A stretch of DNA of 32,383 bases from an uncultured Lachnospiraceae bacterium (lineage in GTDB: Bacteria > Bacillota > Clostridia > Lachnospirales > Lachnospiraceae): contig CADANR010000040.1 in the NCBI GenBank assembly GCA_902789265.1, positions 1-32,383 on the forward strand, in the 5' to 3' direction. Positions within the stretch are counted from its first letter, which is position 1; each line of letters starts with the position of its first letter. Under the pieces are notes generated by a model that worked only from the letters and a program-made list of their open reading frames with translations, was not told where the DNA came from and did no database searches. Positions 25,870 through 32,383 of this stretch are shown here, piece by piece. The position numbers and the translations under genes were made by a program.

Positions 25870-27435
25870 TTATTTCTCTCCTAATCCCTTATTCGATAAG
25901 GTATCAACTATAATTGGATAGGTAATAAAAATACCTGCAAATGTTAACGGATAATTAATCGTCGAACGCTCACCAAACCACATACCGAGCATCATAGTAA
26001 CAACAATCATTGTAATAAAAAAATGAGTATGCTTTATTTTTACGCTATTAATTAATGATATAATCCACGCAACTATTACAAAAAGAATATATACTCCACC
26101 GGCTAAGAACCCATATTCATAAATACTTTGAACATATTGATTATGCGCATTATAAGCAAAATACCAGCCATACTGAATACCGTCACTCTGTCCGCCATTC
26201 CAGGTACTTTTTGACAAAAATTCCAAGCAAATACCTATTCTGTTAGAAGATAACATATTGAAAAATCTCCAAATGGAGTCGGCAGGAAAAATATCCTTTC
26301 CATAATAGCCGGTCCCTTCTCCATTGTGGGTCTTCTCCAGAATCTCGATGGTATAGTTTACTCCTGCAGGCGCATATTTCAACGGAGTATTCATTACAAT
26401 TCCCGTAAGCTTATCTGAATCAAAAGCGGGAGACATCACGTATTTCCCTAAATAAACCAAGCCGACAATAACCAATGTTATCAGTAACAACACTATAGCG
26501 CTTCTGATACAAAAGGCTTTTGTTGACGACTTATGCCATCCAAAGACAAAAAGAACAACAAGCAAAAATCCCACACCCAACAGATAATTTCTTGTACCGT
26601 TAAATACAGCCAAAAATACACTGGCAAGTAACCAAATTACTGAGATAATTATTCCTGCTATTTTACCCTTGCCCTCTAAATCTTTACTTCTATAAATCCC
26701 GCAAATTGATAACGCAGTACTTAATCCAAGGAATTGCCCAAAAGCTCCAATATTCAGGAATGCACCATACCATCTGCCACCTTGATTGGGATTCTTTTCC
26801 ATAAAAGCATCTTTAGATACACCAAAAACAGGATTAACAATGAATGAGATAACTGCAATAATAATAAAAGAAACCAAGCCGGCAATTATAAAACCATCCA
26901 TTACCTCGTCCCAGTCTTTCCGGCACATTGGAATAAGACAAATCAGAAAAAGATAAAAAAATTTATCTATAAAAATCAAACGCGGAAACTGGACCAGAAA
27001 TACGATCATCGTACCAAAAAGGAAAAAAACAGACCAATGAATTTTCTTTACTGCCCGCACTCTTCCTGTTACAATCATATCCACAACAATCAGAAGCGCT
27101 ATCCATAAGGAGATGGAGTCAAAAATATTAGTTAATAACAAATCCTCCGATCCCTTATAAAAGGAACACTTCCAAATTGCAACCGGCGCATAAACAACTG
27201 TTAAAACGAGAGATTGCCAATTCAACAATTCTACCTTTTGCATTGCCATCATCGCAACCAGAAGAAACATAAAGGCAAAACAACTTTGGCGCATTCTCTC
27301 TGTTTCATATTCATAATTATCGTATCTGCTAAGAAAGTAAAAAACTCCCGTAAAACAAATAATATAAATCGCAAGTCTTAGCCATTTAAATGAAAGCGCA
27401 ACTCCTTTTATTCTTTCCTTTATTGCTATTGCCAT
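25870..27435 (-). CDS. Wzy/WaaL-like O-antigen polymerase or ligase, second copy
   Basis: A 521-residue integral membrane protein with a dozen or so predicted helices and a large external loop at about 335-430. The motif AYNAHNQYVQSIYEYGFLAG matches the H-N-x-x-x-x-x-x-x-E-x-G pattern of WaaL/Wzy ligases and polymerases. The ATG at 27435 has GAGG five bases upstream. It sits early in the operon, right after the Wzz-like protein, the usual place for a repeat-unit polymerase. It shares little obvious sequence with the protein at 22417-23724, so the two are unlikely to be recent duplicates. It may polymerise while the other ligates, or the reverse. Confidence 0.8.
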   Translation of the reverse strand: MAIAIKERIKGVALSFKWLRLAIYIICFTGVFYFLSRYDNYEYETERMRQSCFAFMFLLVAMMAMQKVELLNWQSLVLTVVYAPVAIWKCSFYKGSEDLLLTNIFDSISLWIALLIVVDMIVTGRVRAVKKIHWSVFFLFGTMIVFLVQFPRLIFIDKFFYLFLICLIPMCRKDWDEVMDGFIIAGLVSFIIIAVISFIVNPVFGVSKDAFMEKNPNQGGRWYGAFLNIGAFGQFLGLSTALSICGIYRSKDLEGKGKIAGIIISVIWLLASVFLAVFNGTRNYLLGVGFLLVVLFVFGWHKSSTKAFCIRSAIVLLLITLVIVGLVYLGKYVMSPAFDSDKLTGIVMNTPLKYAPAGVNYTIEILEKTHNGEGTGYYGKDIFPADSIWRFFNMLSSNRIGICLEFLSKSTWNGGQSDGIQYGWYFAYNAHNQYVQSIYEYGFLAGGVYILFVIVAWIISLINSVKIKHTHFFITMIVVTMMLGMWFGERSTINYPLTFAGIFITYPIIVDTLSNKGLGEK

Positions 27436-27458
27436 TTCAGCCTCGTTTAATATGATTT

Positions 27459-28919
27459 CTATTGTAATAACACGAAACCAAGAACAGAAACCTTGCTTTG
27501 CTCAGCAAGTTCAAGTTCCTTTATTACTTCTTCTGTTTTGGAATCACCAATATTCTCAACAAATATTACTGAATCAGATGCCGACATTTTTTTCAAGGAT
27601 TCCGGATCATATAATACAGATGTTCCACTTTCTACACTGCAGAATTCTTTTAATGAAGCCTCAATATCAGCTACAACTGATTTGTTTTTTTCTGAAGCAC
27701 CTGTAATATATACTTTTTTTAATTCTTCTTTTTCCATTCCTATTCGTATGCTGGCACAAATCATTTCTATTCTGTTAGCATACGAAAATAATCTTTCTTT
27801 ATTGTTAAATGCACGGATTATCCATTCATCTACAAATTTAAGAAATTTCTTCTTGTTTAACTCCATCCATAAAGTTCCTAAAACATTTTGATTCAGATCT
27901 AATGACACATTCTCTTTTACGCGAATCACCGGAGTAAGAAGATAATTCACAACCACAATCAGGCAAACCAGAAACGCGCCACCGATAAAGCCGGCCAAAA
28001 TGAGTTTTTTATGGATAAATGAAATATTCGACTCTGTATGTTCCACTTCTGCATCACTCACAGAATTCTCACTTTCAATAGCGTTTCTGTAGTTCAATTC
28101 TGCATCAAATAATGTTTTTTGTTCCGAAGACATACCTGATTGAATGTTTAAACAACTTGTACGATAAGAGTTTAAATCAGAATTCTTTTTCCATTGTTTC
28201 GTATAAACATCCTCATTAAACGCATAATAAAAGTCATCCGCAACAACATTCAAATCAAATGCGGGAAACAATCCATTCAGTTGTTTTTTTACCTCAGATA
28301 CTTTATTCAGGTAATAATCCTGAATGATTCCGCACTGCTCCTTATTTTCTCCCGTTATAATAATATCAATATAATTCCCTAAGGTAGTAACAGTGATTAA
28401 TTCTCTGATATATATTGAATCTACTCCAAGTAGTTCTTCAAGTTCTTCATATGTATTTTCATTATTCAGAATTTCAGCATACGCTATGGCTATATCCTCA
28501 CCATATTTTTGTTTCTCAATAACAGGATATTCTACTTCATAATGCTCATCAACAAAGAATTGCAACTCCCCTGTTGGAGTATGTGTATAATCTATGTGCG
28601 ATAAAATTGAATTATCGACATGTTCCTCCAGACGTTTATATATTGTATCGTATTTTTTATAAGTCTGAACCGCATTTATTGCATCTACTATTTCTTTTTC
28701 AGAAAGAGGTTTCTTTGCCGATTCAACCTGTGCTAACAGCTGATCGCTTTTCTTATCGCTGGCTACTATTTTTGAATTGCTTCTGTAGTCCTTATAAATC
28801 CCGTAACAATTAGCCAAAACAGCAAACAAAACGGCTGAAATGATAATCCATCTCCATTTTAACAAAACCCTAAAAAATATATCCTTGAAGCTAATTGTTA
28901 TTTCTTTTTCATCCATCAT
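27459..28919 (-). CDS. Wzz-like chain-length protein fused to a degenerate BY-kinase domain
   Basis: A 486-residue membrane protein. The N-terminal Wzz part has a first helix at about 20-40 (WRWIIISAVLFAVLAN), a long external coiled region, and a second helix at about 308-330 followed by the proline-containing end LLTPVIRVKE. After it comes a cytoplasmic domain that follows the layout of capsular tyrosine kinases: ANRIEMICASIRIGM, VYITGASEKNKSVV and SDSVIFVENIGDSKTEEVIKEL, ending VLGFVLLQ. The P-loop position (about 407-414) reads GASEKNKS, with Asn where the GK[ST] glycine should be. The Walker A'/B aspartates and a tyrosine cluster are also missing. It probably controls chain length but cannot act as a kinase in the usual way. 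It is the second gene of the operon, 15 bp after the sugar transferase. Confidence 0.8.
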   Translation of the reverse strand: MMDEKEITISFKDIFFRVLLKWRWIIISAVLFAVLANCYGIYKDYRSNSKIVASDKKSDQLLAQVESAKKPLSEKEIVDAINAVQTYKKYDTIYKRLEEHVDNSILSHIDYTHTPTGELQFFVDEHYEVEYPVIEKQKYGEDIAIAYAEILNNENTYEELEELLGVDSIYIRELITVTTLGNYIDIIITGENKEQCGIIQDYYLNKVSEVKKQLNGLFPAFDLNVVADDFYYAFNEDVYTKQWKKNSDLNSYRTSCLNIQSGMSSEQKTLFDAELNYRNAIESENSVSDAEVEHTESNISFIHKKLILAGFIGGAFLVCLIVVVNYLLTPVIRVKENVSLDLNQNVLGTLWMELNKKKFLKFVDEWIIRAFNNKERLFSYANRIEMICASIRIGMEKEELKKVYITGASEKNKSVVADIEASLKEFCSVESGTSVLYDPESLKKMSASDSVIFVENIGDSKTEEVIKELELAEQSKVSVLGFVLLQ

Positions 28920-28934
28920 AGCATTATTCCTTTC

Positions 28935-30389
28935 TTACTTGGCCCCGCTTCCCTTAAAAACTACCATTATTGTTTTGAACAAAATCTTAACATCCATCAT
29001 TAAAGACCAGTCAGTAATATACTTCAAATCCAATTTAACCACTTCTTCAAAATCCGTAATATCACTTCTTCCGCTTACCTGCCACATACCTGTAATACCG
29101 GGTTTGGTTGCCAGTCTCGCACGATGATGCAACTGATATTTTTCCCATTCATCAACAGTCGGTGGTCTGGTTCCTACCAATGACATTTGTCCCAACAAAA
29201 CATTAAAAAATTGTGGAAATTCATCAATACTGTGCTTTCTCATGAACTGTCCGATTCCGGTCTTCTGTGTGCCGTCCGGGAGAATTTTATTTCCGATAAT
29301 ACGCGGATCGAAATCCATCTTGAACATCATGCCGTCCTGAATGTTGTTCTGGCTCATCAATTCCTTTTTCCGCTCCTCTGCGTCCTTATACATGGTACGG
29401 AATTTAATGATTTTAAATTTTTTTCCGTTCATTCCGATTCTTTCCTGGGTAAAGAAAATACCACCCGGAGAGGAAAACATGATAATCGGTCCGAATATAA
29501 TCGCTAAAAGGATGGTAAAAATACTGCCCACCAGTCCGCCGATAATATCCGTTACACGTTTTGTAAAAAACTGCCTTGTGGTAGCGTATCCGATACTCGT
29601 CGTAATAACGTACTGATCGGCAATTTCTTCCATAATCTGCGGTCTGTCATCGATGTGGGTCAGTTCCGCAAGAGAAAGATGCATCGTAACACCTGTTTCC
29701 GAAATCTGTTTTACCACATTAATGACATCCGGATTCGTCAGTTTGGAAACAACATAAACCTCATCCACCCAGCTTTTGCATATGTATTCGGGAGCTGCCT
29801 TGAATGAAGATACTACCGGAACCCCCAGAATCTCCGTTCCGACAGAGTTTTCATCATCAATCACAACAGCGCCGGTGATTTTATAGAATTCATAATTGTG
29901 CTGCTGAATGGAACGTATGGACTCTTCAATGTGTTCCATGGTAGAAACAATAATCAGGGAACGGTCTCCCTTCTTTTTCATCTTCCTGGAAATACGGAAT
30001 TTACGAAGGAGTCTTAAAGAATACGAAAGGAAAAGATGAATTAATCCGCAATATAACATTGTAATACGTGAAATCTGCTCGCCCTGTTTCGTAAAGTACA
30101 AATAGAAAATCGCCAGAAGAATTACGGTTACCGTGTGGCGGAATGCGTAGACCAGCTCCTTATAGTAGCCGCGCTTTAAAATATTCTTGAATGTTTCAAG
30201 AAAGTAGATAACACAGATATCGTCTATCAACAGAAACAACGCCATGTTCCGATAGGAATCGTTATACCACATATCCCATCTTCCATGACGCAAAAAGAAA
30301 GCCAGGACAAAAGACACCTGAATACAAATCAGTTCAATCAGGATAAAATCCCAGTGCTTTAACCAGCCTTTCGGTGTTTTCTGATACAT
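28935..30389 (-). CDS. Polyprenyl-phosphate sugar phosphotransferase that starts repeat-unit synthesis
   Basis: A 484-residue initiating transferase of the WbaP/CpsE family. Four N-terminal helices (about 10-130) and a CoA-binding-like region (about 140-255) precede one more membrane segment at about 280-305. The catalytic C-terminus carries FKIIKFRTMYKDAEERK, SIDEFPQFFNVLLGQMSLVG, TRPPTVDEW and KPGITGMWQVSGRS, all family signatures. It moves a hexose-1-phosphate from a UDP-sugar to undecaprenyl phosphate in the membrane. The ATG at 30389 has AAAGG seven bases upstream. It is the first gene of the leftward operon that runs at least to 19906, and the 212-base gap before it holds the palindromic sites. 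Confidence 0.9.
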   Translation of the reverse strand: MYQKTPKGWLKHWDFILIELICIQVSFVLAFFLRHGRWDMWYNDSYRNMALFLLIDDICVIYFLETFKNILKRGYYKELVYAFRHTVTVILLAIFYLYFTKQGEQISRITMLYCGLIHLFLSYSLRLLRKFRISRKMKKKGDRSLIIVSTMEHIEESIRSIQQHNYEFYKITGAVVIDDENSVGTEILGVPVVSSFKAAPEYICKSWVDEVYVVSKLTNPDVINVVKQISETGVTMHLSLAELTHIDDRPQIMEEIADQYVITTSIGYATTRQFFTKRVTDIIGGLVGSIFTILLAIIFGPIIMFSSPGGIFFTQERIGMNGKKFKIIKFRTMYKDAEERKKELMSQNNIQDGMMFKMDFDPRIIGNKILPDGTQKTGIGQFMRKHSIDEFPQFFNVLLGQMSLVGTRPPTVDEWEKYQLHHRARLATKPGITGMWQVSGRSDITDFEEVVKLDLKYITDWSLMMDVKILFKTIMVVFKGSGAK

Positions 30390-30414
30390 AAATAAACCTT
30401 TCTAAGATTCCAAA

Positions 30415-30437
30415 ATTATACAATCATTGTAATTATA
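30415..30437 (-). promoter_or_regulatory. Two candidate -10 boxes of the polysaccharide operon, without a good -35
   Basis: TATAAT occurs on the minus strand at 30437-30432 and again at 30420-30415. Neither has a recognisable -35 box at 17-18 bases (TTTATT and ATTTAG). A promoter of this kind often needs an activator. A small palindrome, GGGTATTTACCC (30461-30472), and the two operator-like sites lie just upstream. Confidence 0.45.
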
Positions 30438-30480
30438 CTAAATTACCAATCAAAAATAAAGGGTATTTACCCAGAAAACA

Positions 30481-30512
30481 TACAATATCTTGTATATTTA
30501 CAATATCTTGTA
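30481..30512. promoter_or_regulatory. Two tandem 14-bp palindromes upstream of the polysaccharide operon
   Basis: TACAATATCTTGTA occurs at 30481-30494 and again, identical, at 30499-30512, with centres 18 bp apart. Each is an inverted repeat TACAA-N4-TTGTA. A near-identical copy lies at the choline promoter (4349-4362). An inverted half site, CAAGATA, follows at 30519-30525. The sites are about 45-80 bp upstream of the likely -10 boxes, a position more often used by activators than by repressors. The binding protein is unknown. Confidence 0.6.
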
Positions 30513-30601
30513 TATTTTCAAGATAAACACCCCAATAAATGCCTCAATTAATACTACTTTAGTTATAATTGCAGAATATATAAACCAACTCTCTGTATAT
30601 G

Positions 30602-31723
30602 CTATTCTTCAACAGCTGTTTTAACCCAGTCTGCTTCCTCCGTTATGTCGGTTTCATTGAATAAATCTGCTTCTTCATTTAAGCCTTCTTCTTTGTTTTC
30701 TTGCTCTCTCCTTCCGGAAGATTTGCTATGATTTCTCAAGGATTTCTTTCTCAATACAGCAACAATTATTCCCAGAATAATTGCGATTAAAAGCCAGGCC
30801 TGGGAGATTACCATAAAGAGCGCCAGTGTTCCCTTCACATAAGCCACTATGAATTCCTTGAAATATACCGGCGTAATACTCAAACGATTGAAAAATCCGT
30901 TCAAATATACGATAAACGGTGCAAGGAAGGTCATTAAAAAACCACCACTGAATGCGTAAACAAGGTAACGAAGTCCCCTATGTGGAAGTCTGTGAACCTT
31001 CATGCAGAAGAATCCGTTCAAAACACCGAATAAAACAGAAATAATCAAAAGCAACGGGAAATAATTGGAATACTCATTTCCATACTTCACGATGTAGTCA
31101 AGGGCAGTAATTTTAATCCGCTTCCGGTAAATGTCCATAATATCATTTACGTAATCATCTACTGCGGATTTCATCGTTTCCACCGCTTCATTGTAAGCAT
31201 TTACACTCTCTTCATCCAGCTCCACTTCGGAGTCTGCAGAATTGACCGTTTCGGTCGGTGTTCCTTCTGCTTCCAGGAAAGCCATTACCTTTTCCCTTAA
31301 TACCTCTTCCTGTGAGGATGTATTAATGGTATACTGGCGAATCTTGAACGTACTGCTTATATAGTTTTCCAAATCGAGCCTTATCATGGCCTCGTTAAAT
31401 AATCCCTCTGTCACGGACGGATCGATTCCGGTCGGAATGGTATAATCCCATGCATCCGTCTCAACATCCTCTTTCACTCCGGTATAATAGGAGTCCGTGA
31501 TGTAGGACTTAAGGAAGGATTCCGAGAGTACAATTCTCACGATGCATACCGTAGAAAGAAAAAATAAGGATAATGCCACCATAAAGGAGAAAACACAGCC
31601 GAGAATCGTTCTTACAACTCTCTTGGAACCGCCTTTCTCCGTGCCTTTACGGCTTCTGTTCTGATTCATATTTTCATCCCGGTTCAAATTCTCAGGGGTT
31701 GTCGCTTGATTACTCATCTTCAT
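30602..31723 (-). CDS. Four-helix membrane protein of unknown function, coupled to the sortase gene
   Basis: A 373-residue protein. A basic, Asn-rich cytoplasmic start precedes helix 1 (about 38-62). An external domain of about 150 residues follows, mostly helical and acidic (EEVLREKVMAFLEAEG, VNAYNEAVETMKSAVDDYVN). Three further helices lie at about 215-325, and the last 45 residues are a highly charged cytoplasmic tail. I do not recognise the family. The ATG at 31723 overlaps the end of the sortase gene by 14 bp and has GGAGG four bases upstream; ATG at 31717 is an alternative. Such tight coupling suggests that it works with the sortase, for example as a partner that positions it or its substrate, but nothing in the sequence proves this. 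Confidence 0.75.
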   Translation of the reverse strand: MKMSNQATTPENLNRDENMNQNRSRKGTEKGGSKRVVRTILGCVFSFMVALSLFFLSTVCIVRIVLSESFLKSYITDSYYTGVKEDVETDAWDYTIPTGIDPSVTEGLFNEAMIRLDLENYISSTFKIRQYTINTSSQEEVLREKVMAFLEAEGTPTETVNSADSEVELDEESVNAYNEAVETMKSAVDDYVNDIMDIYRKRIKITALDYIVKYGNEYSNYFPLLLIISVLFGVLNGFFCMKVHRLPHRGLRYLVYAFSGGFLMTFLAPFIVYLNGFFNRLSITPVYFKEFIVAYVKGTLALFMVISQAWLLIAIILGIIVAVLRKKSLRNHSKSSGRREQENKEEGLNEEADLFNETDITEEADWVKTAVEE

Positions 31724-32383
31724 ACAACCTCCATTTCACATCATATCCGGAAATACGTTTTGCTTTTACGGTCAATCGGTCTGTTTTTCTTCCCGCTTGG
31801 AATTCAAAAGGCCAACATGTGTACATAACTAGAACCTCTTCTTCATCCAGCAAATGATCCACTACCCAATTTTCCAGATCCATTTCGTTATAAACCTGTA
31901 TTTCCGTCACTTCATATTCGTATTTGCAATAATTAGTATTAAATTCAATAATATCTCCAACCTCTAAGTCACGAAGCGGACGGAAATGCGATGTATTATG
32001 AGCAGAAAGAAGAATCATCCTTCCAAAACCCGGCAAAAAACTACCGATATATTGTCCTGCCCCCTGTCTTAAAATAGCATAGGAGTCATCCCAATAAACC
32101 GGAGAATCCAATCCTGCTTTCTCATTGTAAAGCTGACCATAGTGAACACCCGAAGCAGGCAACTCTATATCACGTATATCAATATAGGTTTTTTCCGCCT
32201 CCCTTATTTCTACCGGTTTTGCATTTGGATCATATATCGGATGTTTTTCTTTTTCCTCTGCTACAATGCTCTGGCTTGTAGAAAAAATTGAAGCCGCAGA
32301 AACTACAGTATCCCAGTAGGGTTTTAATGCCACGTATAAAATTAAATAACCTAATACACTAAAAATTACTGGCATAAATACAT
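31710..32383 (-). CDS. Class D-like sortase, 5' end probably outside the window
   Basis: A membrane-anchored transpeptidase that links sorting-signal proteins to the wall. The visible part has one N-terminal hydrophobic segment (PVIFSVLGYLILYVAL) and a sortase barrel. Its triad, numbered from the ATG at 32375, is His126 (LSAHNTSHF), Cys187 (MYTCWPF) and Arg200 (TDRLTVKAK). The TC-x-PF sequence around the cysteine is typical of class D. The frame stays open to the window edge, no ribosome binding site can be seen for the ATG at 32375, and basic residues normally preceding the anchor are missing. The true start is therefore likely beyond 32383. No LPxTG-like substrate is encoded in this window; the repeat proteins lack sorting signals. 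Confidence 0.85.
   Translation of the reverse strand, partial: VFMPVIFSVLGYLILYVALKPYWDTVVSAASIFSTSQSIVAEEKEKHPIYDPNAKPVEIREAEKTYIDIRDIELPASGVHYGQLYNEKAGLDSPVYWDDSYAILRQGAGQYIGSFLPGFGRMILLSAHNTSHFRPLRDLEVGDIIEFNTNYCKYEYEVTEIQVYNEMDLENWVVDHLLDEEEVLVMYTCWPFEFQAGRKTDRLTVKAKRISGYDVKWRLYEDE

Noticed and set aside
30540-30600. Terminator after the four-helix membrane protein gene
   Set aside because: A possible AT-only stem (CAATTA with TAATTG) lacks GC pairs and a following T run.

Overview
The window looks like a chromosomal segment of a low-GC Gram-positive anaerobe, most likely a member of Clostridia close to Lachnospiraceae. This is inferred from strong AGGAGG-type ribosome binding sites, a sortase, a CDP-glycerol-type glycerophosphotransferase, very large secreted proteins built from cell-wall-binding repeats, and protein styles typical of that group (Big_2 domains, paired-cysteine modules and choline-type repeats in one polypeptide). 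No rRNA, tRNA, CRISPR array, transposase or phage gene was seen. Nearly everything is on the minus strand; the only clear plus-strand gene is a lipoprotein at 4608-5714.

Layout in plus coordinates. (1) 1-4364: a minus-strand choline operon. Its first gene is a three-domain protein (winged helix, LicC-like nucleotidyltransferase, LicA-like choline kinase). Next comes a stand-alone LicC-type cytidylyltransferase, then a BCCT-family choline/betaine transporter whose 3' end is frameshifted. A consensus promoter (TTGACA-N17-TATTAT) precedes the operon and a hairpin terminator ends it. (2) 4348-5768: the tail of a lost YfhO-like membrane protein, then an unidentified lipoprotein on the plus strand. 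(3) 5822-16371: three tandem paralogous secreted proteins of 1183, 1022 and 1189 residues. Each is a signal peptide, an acidic linker and about 1000 residues of choline/glycan-binding repeats with no enzyme domain. (4) 16585-19863: a secreted transglutaminase-like protein with Big_2, leucine-rich and paired-cysteine modules and nine canonical choline-binding repeats. (5) 19906-30389: a surface-polysaccharide operon read leftward. It encodes a polyprenyl-phosphate sugar transferase, a Wzz-like protein with a degenerate kinase domain, two Wzy/WaaL-like membrane proteins, three glycosyltransferases and a TagB/TagF-like glycerophosphotransferase. (6) 30602-32383: a class D-like sortase and an overlapping gene for a four-helix membrane protein.

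The genes can be read as one system. Choline is imported, phosphorylated and activated to CDP-choline. A surface polymer that may contain glycerol phosphate is built by the second operon. Secreted proteins with choline-binding repeats could then dock on phosphocholine-decorated glycans. The phosphocholine transferase (LicD) and a flippase are not in the window, so the link between the two operons is an inference. The most unusual non-coding signal is a 14-bp palindrome, TACAATATCTTGTA. It occurs twice upstream of the polysaccharide operon and once, with one mismatch, over the -35 region of the choline operon promoter. The first choline gene carries its own winged-helix domain and is an obvious candidate to bind it.
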